Source of the DNA: an uncultured Ilumatobacter sp.
GTDB lineage: Bacteria; Actinomycetota; Acidimicrobiia; Acidimicrobiales; Ilumatobacteraceae
Reading direction: 5' to 3'
DNA length: 52,458 bases
Assembly (NCBI GenBank): GCA_937919625.1
Contig: CALFRK010000036.1
Span: forward strand, 1 to 52,458
The notes beneath the pieces were generated by a model that saw only the letters and a program-made list of their open reading frames with translations, made no database searches and was not told where the DNA came from. Every line of letters begins with the position of its first letter. The stretch's first letter is position 1. A program made the position numbers and the translations under genes. Positions 1 through 8,552 of the stretch are shown piece after piece.

Positions 1-5
1 GTGAG

Positions 6-476
6 ATGCTCTTTGTTGTTGTGAGCTTCGAAGCGTTCGCCATTGAGCACGGTCCTCGGCTACGTGCGGGGCTTGTGTCGGCGTACGGTCCCGATGTTGG
101 TCTCGACGCGGCTGCGGAGGCGATGGCTTATGGCTTCGAGCACTGGCCACGGTTGTCGAAGATGGGAAACCCGTCGGGGTATCTCTACCGAGTCGGCCAG
201 ACAGCGGCGCGGAGTTCGCGTCGAGCCGGGCCGGTCATGCCAGTACCCGAACCATCGACGATGCCCACGATCGAGCCAGGCCTCGTGCCCGCCTTGAATG
301 ATCTCAGTGAGATGCAACGCACCTGTGTTCTCTTGGTCCACGCCTTCGGTTGGACGCGAGTAGAGGCAGCCGGGTTGCTCGACATCGATGAGTCGTCGGT
401 CCGCACCCACATCCGACGTGGAATGAACAAGCTCAAAGGAGCACTGGAGGAGAACTGTGATGTCAGTCGATCTTGA
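6..476 (+). CDS. ECF-type RNA polymerase sigma factor (5' end at window edge)
   Basis: Short sigma-70 family protein that would direct core RNA polymerase to a small regulon. A region-2-like helical part lies at about residues 15-75. A region-4 helix-turn-helix lies at about 95-145, with the usual SEMQRTCVLL, AAGLLDIDESSVRTHIRRG and KLKGAL pattern. The reading frame is open to the left window edge, so the start is uncertain. ATG at 6 and GTG at 21 are both possible; GTG 21 would give a typical N-terminus (MSFEAFAIEHG). The 3' end overlaps the next gene by 20 bases, a sign of translational coupling with a membrane partner. It is the first of three sigma/partner pairs in the first 7 kb. Confidence 0.8.
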   Translation: MLFVVVSFEAFAIEHGPRLRAGLVSAYGPDVGLDAAAEAMAYGFEHWPRLSKMGNPSGYLYRVGQTAARSSRRAGPVMPVPEPSTMPTIEPGLVPALNDLSEMQRTCVLLVHAFGWTRVEAAGLLDIDESSVRTHIRRGMNKLKGALEENCDVSRS

Positions 477-1515
477 TGACCAGCTCAAGGCCTACGGATC
501 ATGGCTTCGAGAGACCTACGGCGCCGACCTGTGTCCGCCAGTCAGCCGAGCAGAGAGGACAGGTCGAAACATTCGCGTCGACCCCGAAGCAGATCGACAT
601 CCAAGTCTCGGGCGCAGCTGGCTGCGGGTCGCCGCGGCGCTGCTCGTCGTCGTCGGGATCGGTGGCCTCGTCCTCGCCCAGCGCGACACCAATTCCCCGC
701 CTGCGACAGCGCAGTACAAGTCGCCGATCGATCCGGCTGCTCACCTTTTCGTGTTGCCGGCTGATCCCCAAAGTCTCGAGCTGGGCAGCGGCGGGGCCTA
801 CACAGCTCGGCCGGAGCAAGCCGAACCCCCGTTGGAAGAGAGCACTGGAACTCTCATCGGGATCGAGCGTGATGGTGGATTCTCGAACCTTGTCTACATC
901 AGCGTGACCAACGCAATCCCCGAGGCGTCCGGGTTGGACGAGTCGACCAAGGTCGATACACCGACCGGCCCCGCAATCGTCGCCGGTGACCGGCTGCCGT
1001 TTCAACGGCTCGCACAGCAGCGCGGCGACGTCTGGCTGCTGCTGACCGGAACCAATGGGAATCAGGATCTGATCGAAGTCCTGTCGAATGTCTCGATCGA
1101 CTCGTCGGGGTCGCTCACGGTTCAAGGCGGCCAGCGAGTCATCATCGACGAGTTCAGCCAGAGCCTGGCCGCCGTGGACTACAGCACCTACTACGAGGCA
1201 ACCGATCCGGCGAGTGGGACCACGTTCGTCGTCGAGACAGCGACCTCACCGTCTGCGATCGCACTCGGTGCGTTCAGTTCCGACACGGTGACCCCGACGA
1301 TGGTGAACGGAACGCCTGCATGGATCATGACCCGAGACGGCGATCCACCTGAAGGCCTGAATACCGCAATCGTTTGGCGGGCGACACCAAACCGAGTCAT
1401 CGCAGTCAGTGCACCTGCCCAATCCGACGTCGTCAAGGCAATGGCAGAACGTCTCCAGCAAGTGACGGACGAAGAATGGTTCACCGCGCTGCCCGGAGCA
1501 TTCACCGAAGACTGA
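457..1515 (+). CDS. Membrane-anchored partner of the first ECF sigma factor
   Basis: Encodes a protein of 352 residues with a cytoplasmic N-terminus of about 50 residues, one membrane span (about 52-72, RVAALLVVVGIGGLVLA) and a long outer domain. I infer an anti-sigma or co-regulatory role from the overlap with the upstream sigma gene and the topology. No HxxxCxxC zinc anti-sigma motif is visible. A GGAGG sits at 446-450; GTG 457 or ATG 460 can be the start. The C-terminus (AERLQQVTDEEW) resembles the equivalent part of the second partner protein (AEQLQPATTTEW, gene at 2676), so the two look paralogous. The function of the outer domain is unknown to me. Confidence 0.72.
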   Translation: MMSVDLDDQLKAYGSWLRETYGADLCPPVSRAERTGRNIRVDPEADRHPSLGRSWLRVAAALLVVVGIGGLVLAQRDTNSPPATAQYKSPIDPAAHLFVLPADPQSLELGSGGAYTARPEQAEPPLEESTGTLIGIERDGGFSNLVYISVTNAIPEASGLDESTKVDTPTGPAIVAGDRLPFQRLAQQRGDVWLLLTGTNGNQDLIEVLSNVSIDSSGSLTVQGGQRVIIDEFSQSLAAVDYSTYYEATDPASGTTFVVETATSPSAIALGAFSSDTVTPTMVNGTPAWIMTRDGDPPEGLNTAIVWRATPNRVIAVSAPAQSDVVKAMAERLQQVTDEEWFTALPGAFTED

Positions 1516-2109
1516 GCTTGCGCACGTACGGCCCGCCTATTTGTACACCAGCGGGCGGCGGCCAGCAACAGAGGGCTCATCGCCTGAGTTATGGCGATCG
1601 CGCCAACCGCAACTTGTGACCGCGCTGTCAGCCCGAAGCGGCGCTGAGCCACCCAAATCGACCGGCCCGTTCGTAGCGACATAGCGAAGCACCCGAGAAG
1701 GATCGGCACCCTCGATCGGTCGATCGCTCCTCCACCCCCGAGTGATAATCCCGGGCGGGAACGGTCAGGTTCGCGTGGCAGAACCGGCAGCCGAGCGAGT
1801 TGGCCGGCTCGAGATCGGCGCATAACAACGGTGCAGATCAGCGTCGCGTCGAGACAAGTTGGCGCGCACCGATCGGCGCATCGGTGTCAGCCTGATGGCC
1901 GGCGCGGTCAGGTCGCTCGATGTCGTGATTCGGGGATGTTTGCGGGACGGTCTCGTTCGGAACGAAGTGCCGATCGCTGACTGGATTCGCGATGCTTGGC
2001 GACGTCTTCGTCGGCAGGTGTGTGTGGCTGCACCGGATTCGGGCTGCGTCGAGTCGGCATTCTGGACGTGTGATGGAACCGATCCCCGGCGGACAGGGTC
2101 GATACTTGT
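1516..2109. other. Intergenic region, 594 bases, no supported gene
   Basis: Several short reading frames exist on both strands here, but none shows a family motif, a credible ribosome site or agreement with neighbouring codon use. I see no tRNA, no clear terminator and no strong tandem repeat. It probably carries the promoter of the sigma factor gene at 2110. Its length is unusual for this compact region and it could hold decayed coding sequence. Confidence 0.5.
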
Positions 2110-2679
2110 GTGAGCTTCTTTATGGATGATCCACCTGTGAACAGCGCGTTGCCGTGTCGGGGCCCCGCTACCGCGGCGGGCGCCAGCACCGCAGATCAGA
2201 CGACCAAAGACGAACACCGTGACCTCGATTTCAACGAGTTGTATCGGCTTCACCGACGTGACACGGTTCGTCTCGCACGGCTACTGAGCGGGTCGGACGC
2301 AGCAGCGGAAGATCTCGCCCACGAGGCATTCGTAAGGGTGTATCGACGAAGCGGCGCCCCCGTCGACAACCCCGCAGCCTTCCTTCGCACCGTCACCGTG
2401 AACGTGTGCCGAAGCTGGCATCGTGCCCGCCAACGCGAGCGCCTCCGCATCGTGCACCACGGCCCCGACGCCGACAGCGACGGAGTCTCGTCCGAAGCGC
2501 GAGAACTCGACGCCAGCCTCGCCCGCCTGCCATATCACGAGCGAGCGGTGGTCGTGCTGCGCTACTGGCTTGATTTGTCCGAAGCGGACATCGCCTCAAC
2601 GCTCGGGTGTCGACCCGGCACTGTCAAATCCCGCCACTCGCGTGCCCTGCGCAAACTCGAAAAGGACATCACCCGATGA
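2110..2679 (+). CDS. ECF-type RNA polymerase sigma factor
   Basis: Sigma-70 family protein of about 189 residues. Region 2 spans about residues 38-100 (FNELYRLHRRDTVRLARLL, then DLAHEAFVRVYRR). Region 4 spans about 135-185 (LPYHERAVVVLRYW, DIASTLGCRPGTVKSRHSRA). The first 35 residues have no sigma similarity, so GTG 2110 or ATG 2122 may not be the true start. The stop codon TGA overlaps the ATG of the next gene as ATGA (2676-2679), the classic arrangement for a sigma factor and its membrane-bound controller. Complete and with no missing region-4 residues that I can see. Confidence 0.88.
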   Translation: MSFFMDDPPVNSALPCRGPATAAGASTADQTTKDEHRDLDFNELYRLHRRDTVRLARLLSGSDAAAEDLAHEAFVRVYRRSGAPVDNPAAFLRTVTVNVCRSWHRARQRERLRIVHHGPDADSDGVSSEARELDASLARLPYHERAVVVLRYWLDLSEADIASTLGCRPGTVKSRHSRALRKLEKDITR

Positions 2680-4124
2680 CGAACAAGACCGACCTCCAGG
2701 ATCGCCTCCCGCGTCTTCTCGACGAACTCGCCGAAACAACCCGAATCGACGACACCACAACAGATTTCGACCCGAACCGGCTAACGGTTGTGGCGATGCG
2801 GACCGGTGACCGACGAAACCTCCGTCCAATCCTGGGCGCGGCTGCAGCCATCACGCTGGTGATCGGCGGCCTCGTGGTCCTCTCCAACCGCTCCGAGCAA
2901 CCGGCCACCTCACCGCCAGACGCCACACCAGCGGTGAGCGCACCGCCCCCAACCACAGCACCAACCACGACGGCGAACACACCGCCGGTGGTGGGGGTGA
3001 CGTTCGCTTCGCTCCCCGCAGGATTCGCGCTCGTCGAGGCAGACTCCGACCGTTTCGCAGGCTATGAATGGAAAGTACAAACACGGTTCTATACCGCTGA
3101 TCCCGACAAGCCCGAGACCGCCGCCACGTTCGCCGTCACCATGATGCCTGCCGACAGTTTCGTGATCGATATTCCCGCCGACGCGATCACTGTCGCTCTC
3201 AGCGCCGTAGATGGATCGATCTATGACCATCCTCAAACCGGGGCACGAACCGTGTCATACCAACTCAACGACAACGTGTACACAATCACCGGGTATCGGG
3301 TCACCGACGACGAGATCATCGCCGTCGCGAACAACACCCGACCGGCCGGAACCGGCCACGACAACTACGGCGCTGTTGTCGACCCGGCCGGGCTGCCGGA
3401 CGGTGTCGAAGAGGTCTACATCGGTGGCAGCTGGTTCGAACGGTGGTTCATCGGCAAGAACGCCCTCACACAGCCGATCCCCATGGCGAGATGGGACAGC
3501 GACACCTCGTCGCTGTGGGCGATGGTGGTGCAACAGAACCCGAGATGGCTGCCGCTCGGCCGAATCGGCTGGGACACAGTCACCGACACAACCATCCACG
3601 GGCAACCCGCCTTCGTTGTGTCCACCGCCGATCAACCCGGCTTCCTCAGTATCAGCTGGGTCGAAGACGGAGCAATCACCTACATGGTCGGCAGCCAAGG
3701 ACTCGACGAAGCAACACTGATCGAACTCGCAGAACAACTCCAACCCGCCACCACAACAGAGTGGAACGACATGGTCGCGACGACCGTCGTTGAGACGACG
3801 CAGACGGTTCCGCCCACCAATGCCGCTTCGACGACCGACTCGGGCCCTGCGAGCATGGAGGCATTCTGCGCCGAGTATGCCTCGCTCCAAGATCGGCAGT
3901 CTGAGTCCTACGTCGGATCTTCGGAGCATCTCGCGGACATCGATGGTCTGCTCGCGGTCGCACCGGACTCGGTGACAAGCGACCTTGCCACCTTCCGTGA
4001 CTATCTCTCGTCCGGGGCCATCGACTCCGACGCCAATCCAGACTCCAACCTGACGGAGAACTGGCCCAGCGAAGTGCAGAGCGCGATTGCGAGCACACAA
4101 GCCTTCGCAGCAGAGAACTGCTGA
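2676..4124 (+). CDS. Membrane-anchored partner of the second ECF sigma factor
   Basis: Encodes 482 residues from the ATG inside the ATGA overlap with the sigma gene. A longer frame from 2607 exists but would overlap the sigma gene by 73 bases and lacks sense. A short cytoplasmic part (1-50) is followed by one membrane span (about 51-69, ILGAAAAITLVIGGLVVL), a Pro/Thr linker (about 75-105), a beta-rich outer domain, a second Thr-rich linker and a C-terminal helical domain with two Cys residues. The outer domain ends in AEQLQPATTTEW, like the partner at 457-1515. Inferred role: anti-sigma or cell-envelope sensor. The extra C-terminal domain is absent from the first partner. Confidence 0.75.
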   Translation: MTNKTDLQDRLPRLLDELAETTRIDDTTTDFDPNRLTVVAMRTGDRRNLRPILGAAAAITLVIGGLVVLSNRSEQPATSPPDATPAVSAPPPTTAPTTTANTPPVVGVTFASLPAGFALVEADSDRFAGYEWKVQTRFYTADPDKPETAATFAVTMMPADSFVIDIPADAITVALSAVDGSIYDHPQTGARTVSYQLNDNVYTITGYRVTDDEIIAVANNTRPAGTGHDNYGAVVDPAGLPDGVEEVYIGGSWFERWFIGKNALTQPIPMARWDSDTSSLWAMVVQQNPRWLPLGRIGWDTVTDTTIHGQPAFVVSTADQPGFLSISWVEDGAITYMVGSQGLDEATLIELAEQLQPATTTEWNDMVATTVVETTQTVPPTNAASTTDSGPASMEAFCAEYASLQDRQSESYVGSSEHLADIDGLLAVAPDSVTSDLATFRDYLSSGAIDSDANPDSNLTENWPSEVQSAIASTQAFAAENC

Positions 4125-4466
4125 AATCCTCAGACCGCCCAGAGTTCTCGGCGGTAGGCGTCACGCTAGCGAACCTCACTTCCGATCGATCGACCCCGGC
4201 GCAAGCGGAAACAGCGGCCAGCGACGCCACCCAGCGCTCCCGTCCCGGCCAAGTCGAGCGAACTGATCGCCCTCGAGAGCCGCCCATATCAACGGCACAG
4301 ATTCGCAAACACCGACAATCGCTTGTCGAGTGCCGATCGGCGCCTCTGGCGCGTCCCACCGGCCTCTTGTCATCGTTGACGGTGATCCGGGGGTGTGGCC
4401 AGCCTTTGGGTCGAGGTCCTGGATCCGCGTCGACAGTGTCCGGCCCGAGACGGTAGACCCGTGTGT
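4125..4466. other. Convergent intergenic region, 342 bases
   Basis: Lies between the 3' ends of the second sigma partner (plus) and the META-domain partner (minus). Apart from the hairpin at 4134-4155 I see no gene, RNA or repeat. Confidence 0.5.
4134..4155. terminator. Hairpin between convergent genes, possible terminator
   Basis: ACCGCC (4134-4139) and GGCGGT (4150-4155) are perfect inverted arms around a 10-base loop, nine bases after the stop at 4124. The gene on the other strand ends at 4467. No T-run follows, so it is only a weak terminator candidate. Confidence 0.35.
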
Positions 4467-6659
4467 TCAGCAGAAGTGGATCTCGTTGCCGACGCCGACG
4501 ATCATGTCGTTGAGGACGACGAGGGTCACCCGTCCGACTTGCCACGTCGTGGCACCGTCGTCGAAGGTCGGGCCTGCGGCCTGGATGACGTCGGGGTACG
4601 CGTCGGTCACGTCGCCGGCGATGGTACCGACGCCGATCGGGAGACTGCCGTCGGTCGTGATGTCGGACCGGTCGGTCGCTGGGGCGACGTACGGCTCGCG
4701 ACGGTCACCGTGGCGGGTCGCTCGGACGTCGCCGACCGACCAGGCGAACAGTCGCTCGGTCCCGTCGAAATGACGCCACACCACGAAGCTCAGGTCGTGC
4801 CACCACAGCACGCGGGTGGTGTTGTCGCCCATGCAATCCTCGTGGTCGGTGATCGTCGGGTCGTTCGGCGTGACGAACCAGCCGGTGTCGTATGTTGTCG
4901 GCCCGAGCAGCGACGACACGTGCGCCTCGATCTCGTCGGCGGTGATCTCGTCGGCGGGCTGGTAGCCGAACGCCGATCCGAGTTCGATCGACACGGTGGT
5001 CGGATCGAGCAGTGGTCCGGCGGCGTGCAGTGCGAACACGATCGGGCGGCGCTTGGCCGAATGCGAGTCGATCACGAGCACATCGCCAGCGAGGTGGACC
5101 TGGTTGATGGCCTGTTGGGTTTCGCTCATCTCCAGGGCACGCATGAGGCTGAGCTCGGTCCCCGCGCAGTCCGTGCCTTTCCAGCCGTCGGTGCCGAGGT
5201 ACGCCGATCCAGGCCGGGTGGCGATAGTCGTCTGGCATCCGCCGAGCAGCAGCCGCGACTGCGACGGATCGACGATCAGGTTCCCTTCATCGCCGACCGA
5301 CCAGCGCCCTCCGAGCTGCTCGAGATTCGGAACCGGGAGTCCGTCGATGGCGACGAGCGACCAGGTCGTTTCGTCACCGACTACGTCCAGCACCTCGCCC
5401 GATACGCCGAAACGGGTCGTGTTCGACACGGTCACGAGGTCATCGCCGGGCGAACAACCAGCGGTCCCGACGGAGATCCCGCCGTCCAGCGATACGTAGC
5501 CGTCGCCCGCGTCCGACCACGTGCCGCGCCCGAAGAACGACATGCATCCACCGAAACCCTCGACGGCGAGTTCGGGATCGCTCGCATCCTGAAAGGTGAT
5601 GTACGGCCGGTCGATCGCCACGTCGCCGCCGTCCGGGAGCAGGACGAACGTTCGCCCGCCGACCGCGTCGATGAACGCCTCGACGGCCGGTTCCCCGGCC
5701 GTATCGTCCGGCGTCGGTGGCAGGAACTCGTCGGCCGGACGCAGCAGCACGGTCAGCGTGGTCGTGTCGGCGTACAGCACCCCGCCGTAGCGGGCGAGCC
5801 GCAGCGACCCGCCGAGCAGAGCATCGAGCAACACGCCATACACACCCCCCGTCGAGCACGTGACGCCCTCGCGGACCGACAAGAAGCCGTCGTCGCCGAG
5901 CTCGACAGCGGTGACACACAACCCGAAAGCGATCACCGGCCCCGGCGCGATCTCCAACAGGCCAGACCACTCAGCTCCGGCCGCCGTATACGAGCCGTCC
6001 CAGCCCGACGCCGTCGGGTCGTACTGGTCCAGCGCCTCGAAACCGACGAACCGATGGACCTCGTCGCCCGTGACGATCTCGACGCCGCCGTCGATCGGCC
6101 GCAGCACGTCGCCAGCGGTCGGCACGACCGAGTTGTCATCGCATGCCTCCCCGATCGACTCGAGCTCGGTGCCCGTGACACGGCCGCGGTCGTCGACGGT
6201 GATCGTGCCGCCGTAGCGATTGCAGGTGTCGTCACCGCTCAGCTCGACGACCCCGGTCGCGGCGTCGGCTGTTTCGATGCGTAGCGAGGCGACGAGATCA
6301 CGGCCCGGATCGGCCACGATCTCGCTCCTGGTCACCCGTACCTCCAGAAGCCGCACGTGAGCAACAGCCGTCAAGGCAGCAAACACATCGGGCTGATCGG
6401 CAGGTGACGGATCGTCGCGGCGAGTGACCACGACGAGCCCGGCCACCACCAACGCCATCGCCGCCGCGACCGCCCCGATGACCAGCCAACCGGGGCGGCC
6501 GGCGCGGCGGTGCGCGTCAGGCGACTCGACGTCGATCGGCACGATCGTGCGACCGGTCGCCTCGTCGACGAGTCGCTCGCGCAGGGCCGCCCGGAACTCC
6601 GGAGTCGGGTCGCCGCCGAGCCGGCCGAGCATCTGGGCGAGACGGGCGTCGTCGTTCAT
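4467..6659 (-). CDS. Large membrane-anchored sigma partner with META-like repeats
   Basis: Encodes 730 residues. The N-terminus (LGRLGGDPTPEFRAALRERL) is typical of proteins paired with ECF sigma factors. One membrane span lies at about 57-78. The outer part contains several segments like the META/HslJ fold: VVELSGDDTCNRYGGTITV near residue 140, a Cys-Gly segment near 395, and a WSLVAIDGLPVP segment near 435. META domains occur in envelope or secreted stress proteins. A strong AGGAGG lies before the ATG, and the gene overlaps the upstream sigma gene by four bases (6656-6659). Inferred function: anti-sigma or sensor for the sigma factor at 6656-7183. A long open frame on the opposite strand is a GC-rich shadow. 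Confidence 0.78.
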   Translation of the reverse strand: MNDDARLAQMLGRLGGDPTPEFRAALRERLVDEATGRTIVPIDVESPDAHRRAGRPGWLVIGAVAAAMALVVAGLVVVTRRDDPSPADQPDVFAALTAVAHVRLLEVRVTRSEIVADPGRDLVASLRIETADAATGVVELSGDDTCNRYGGTITVDDRGRVTGTELESIGEACDDNSVVPTAGDVLRPIDGGVEIVTGDEVHRFVGFEALDQYDPTASGWDGSYTAAGAEWSGLLEIAPGPVIAFGLCVTAVELGDDGFLSVREGVTCSTGGVYGVLLDALLGGSLRLARYGGVLYADTTTLTVLLRPADEFLPPTPDDTAGEPAVEAFIDAVGGRTFVLLPDGGDVAIDRPYITFQDASDPELAVEGFGGCMSFFGRGTWSDAGDGYVSLDGGISVGTAGCSPGDDLVTVSNTTRFGVSGEVLDVVGDETTWSLVAIDGLPVPNLEQLGGRWSVGDEGNLIVDPSQSRLLLGGCQTTIATRPGSAYLGTDGWKGTDCAGTELSLMRALEMSETQQAINQVHLAGDVLVIDSHSAKRRPIVFALHAAGPLLDPTTVSIELGSAFGYQPADEITADEIEAHVSSLLGPTTYDTGWFVTPNDPTITDHEDCMGDNTTRVLWWHDLSFVVWRHFDGTERLFAWSVGDVRATRHGDRREPYVAPATDRSDITTDGSLPIGVGTIAGDVTDAYPDVIQAAGPTFDDGATTWQVGRVTLVVLNDMIVGVGNEIHFC

Positions 6660-7183
6660 CGTTCGTCCTCCTGCAGTAGGTGGCGCATTGCGGCGCGGGC
6701 GCGAGCCAGCAGCGACTCGGTCGCGGCGACGCTGCGACCCAACCGGCGCGCGACCTCAGACACCGAGTAGTCGTCGACGTAGCGCAGTACGAGCGCGGCC
6801 CGCTGGTCGTCGGACAGCTCGGCCAGCTGGGTCGTCGCGACGTGGTCGAGTTCGGGGCCGATCGTGGCGTCGACGGCCGGGACCACCCGCAGCTCCCGCT
6901 TCGTTCGACGGCGGTCGGCCTTGACCCCGTCGAGGAACCGGTTCCGACACGTCGTGATCACGTAGCCGACGCCGAGTTCAACCGGCTTGCCCGACTGGAT
7001 CCGCCGGAGGATGGCCAGGTAGGTCTCCTGCACCAGATCGTCGGTACGCGAACGGTCACCACCCGTCAGCCGCGAGGCGTACCGGTACACGTCCTCGATG
7101 GTGCGGTCGTAGAGCGCGAGCAGATCGTCAGGTGTAGTTGCCACCGCCGACGAGTTGATCACATCGCTCCGTTCGGACCGCAC
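6656..7183 (-). CDS. ECF-type RNA polymerase sigma factor
   Basis: Sigma factor of about 175 residues. Region 2 is at about 22-85 (LYDRTIEDVYRYASRLTGG, DDLVQETYLAILRR, GYVITTCRNRFLDGVK). Region 4 is at about 120-170 (LSDDQRAALVLRYVDDYSV, VARRLGRSVAATESLLARARAAMR). The stop overlaps the ATG of the META-domain gene as ATGA. The true start may lie a few codons inside (before TTPDDLLALYD), because the first 15 residues are not family-like. Third of the three sigma/partner pairs, and the only one on the minus strand. Confidence 0.88.
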   Translation of the reverse strand: MRSERSDVINSSAVATTPDDLLALYDRTIEDVYRYASRLTGGDRSRTDDLVQETYLAILRRIQSGKPVELGVGYVITTCRNRFLDGVKADRRRTKRELRVVPAVDATIGPELDHVATTQLAELSDDQRAALVLRYVDDYSVSEVARRLGRSVAATESLLARARAAMRHLLQEDER

Positions 7184-7632
7184 ACCCTCTCAACGACACC
7201 GACGACGATTCCCTGTCGCAATGTGAATCGCCACCGACAGATTGGCCCGCCGGACGAATCGACGAACCGTCGCATCCGGTGGAGGCGGGGTCAGAAGAGT
7301 CGTGCCCGCCCGAGACCCATCGCCGGACAACGGTCACCGTCGAACAAGCAACACACGCCGCCAAGCGGCCGCACACTTCGTGCAATCGAATCGTCGTTCT
7401 GGGTAACCGACTCCCGGCGATATGTAGGTGGCCACGTTGACGCATGACCCACCTCATGATGCGCGCCGACAGAGCCCGTGGACGCGCCACCGATGTGAGG
7501 TTGGGTGTGGTTCCACAGTGTGCTCGGTCCACATTGTCGGTGCCACTCGGGATCCGCAGCCCGCCGAGTCGGGTGATGGTGACGCGGACTGGTTCGTGGT
7601 CCGTGTCCTGGGATTCGGCACACCAAACGTGT

Positions 7633-7648
7633 TGTGATATCAGTCACA
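7633..7648. promoter_or_regulatory. CRP/GlxR-like palindrome
   Basis: TGTGATATCAGTCACA matches the TGTGA-N6-TCACA pattern used by CRP-family regulators. It lies about 140 bases before the HTH gene at 7789. That a CRP-type protein binds here is inference. Confidence 0.5.
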
Positions 7649-7662
7649 CAGTTCTGCTGCTC

Positions 7663-7717
7663 TGGTGTCCGTGGAGTCCGCTGGTGTCCGTCGGTGTCCG
7701 TTGCGTCCGTGTGTTCC
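7663..7717 (+). repeat. Iteron-like degenerate direct repeats (TGTCCGT)
   Basis: TGTCCGT occurs at 7666-7672, 7685-7691 and 7695-7701, with variants (AGTCCGC, GCGTCCGT, TGTTCCG) between and after them. The phase is near 10 and 19 bases. Such clusters act as replication iterons, oriT-associated sites or regulator sites in mobile elements; which applies here cannot be decided from sequence. Confidence 0.55.
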
Positions 7718-7788
7718 GAAGTTCGACATCGAGGCCCACTGCCAGCCTGTTGCGTTCTGAATGACATCCGTGTAAGTCAGACGTTCTC

Positions 7789-8055
7789 ATGGACAAATCC
7801 GACATGTTGGGGATTCCTTCGGCGCCGTTGCTGACCGTTGAGGAAGCCGCGGGCGTGTTACGAATCGGTCGCTCGCTCGCATATCAGTTGGCCGGCCAAT
7901 ACGACATCACGGGCGGCGTCTCAGGCCTGCCGGTGATCCGCCTCGGTGGCTGTCTACGGGTGCCGCGTTGGGCACTCGTCGAACTCGCTCTGACCGGGCG
8001 CGTCGTACGGCTATGCGACACCGAAATCGCTGTCGAGGTGTCCAGTGGCGACTGA
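7789..8055 (+). CDS. Excisionase-like helix-turn-helix protein
   Basis: Encodes 88 residues with a MerR/excisionase-type (HTH_17) fold: LLTVEEAAGVLRIGRSLAYQ at about 14-33, followed by a beta-wing part LPVIRLGGCLRVPRWALVE. Such proteins act as recombination directionality factors or repressors in integrated elements. It is the first plus-strand gene of the element, about 70 bases after the TGTCCGT repeats, and it overlaps the next gene by 11 bases. Likely roles are control of excision or of relaxase expression; I cannot choose between them from sequence. Confidence 0.75.
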   Translation: MDKSDMLGIPSAPLLTVEEAAGVLRIGRSLAYQLAGQYDITGGVSGLPVIRLGGCLRVPRWALVELALTGRVVRLCDTEIAVEVSSGD

Positions 8056-8464
8056 CCGCCGGGTCGTGCTGACACCCGACAGCGTCGAGTTGCGTCGCCG
8101 GCTCGGCCCGACCACGTGGATGGTGTTCGAAGAACTCGTACTGGCTTCGAGCGGACCTGTCGACGCCTGTCGGGCGACGATGTCGATCCGGTCGCTGGCA
8201 TCGCGGCTCGGTCTCGCCAAAGACACCGTCGCTCGCGCCCTCGGCCAGCTTCGGCGCCTCGGACTGGTGACCGCCCAACAGTCGCGGACGAGTACCGGCG
8301 CGTTCGCGACTGGCTGCTACACGCTCACGATCCCGACCTCGATCAACTTCGACGACCACACCCCATCACCGGCATCCACAACGACGCCTCCCGCGTCACG
8401 CATCACCCGCCACCGCACGACGCGCACCACCCCCAACGTCCAGCTCACCTTGCCGCTCCCCTGA
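8045..8464 (+). CDS. Winged-helix DNA-binding protein of the mobile element
   Basis: Encodes 139 residues from GTG 8045. Residues about 15-90 form a winged helix: TTWMVFEELVLAS, then MSIRSLASRLGLAKDTVARA, GQLRRLGLVTAQQ and the wing SRTSTGAFATGCYTL. The last 40 residues are Pro/Thr rich and low in complexity. Overlap with the upstream gene by 11 bases suggests one operon. Genes of this type often sit directly before MobF relaxase genes in actinobacterial elements (from memory of the family), so a role in replication or relaxase control is likely but not shown. Confidence 0.7.
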   Translation: MATDRRVVLTPDSVELRRRLGPTTWMVFEELVLASSGPVDACRATMSIRSLASRLGLAKDTVARALGQLRRLGLVTAQQSRTSTGAFATGCYTLTIPTSINFDDHTPSPASTTTPPASRITRHRTTRTTPNVQLTLPLP

Positions 8465-8552
8465 GCGCACCCCCCGCCATGACCACCGTCATCTCAACCG
8501 CCACGACAACTTCCGAGAACAGACAGGTGCCCGCGGGCCTTGGGGAGCGCAC

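Larger units (their letters stand above)
7184..7788. other. Intergenic region, 605 bases, between sigma cassette and mobile element
   Basis: No convincing gene. It holds a CRP-like palindrome (7633-7648) and a cluster of degenerate TGTCCGT repeats (7663-7717) just before the first gene of the mobile element. The left boundary of the element is probably in or before this stretch; I could not find a second copy of the tRNA-Arg 3' end here by eye. Confidence 0.5.

Noticed and set aside
1191-1823. Minus-strand open frame across the end of the first sigma partner
   Set aside because: No family pattern, and it overlaps a better supported gene.
1859-2113. Small plus-strand frame in the first intergenic region
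   Set aside because: It begins with TTG, has no ribosome site and no recognised pattern.
4395-6284. Long plus-strand open frame opposite the META-domain gene
   Set aside because: It has no motif or ribosome site and is a GC-rich antisense shadow of a gene with clear family features.
7663-7717. Possible CRISPR or tRNA-like structure
   Set aside because: The repeats are only 7 bases, unevenly spaced and degenerate; no cloverleaf can be drawn.
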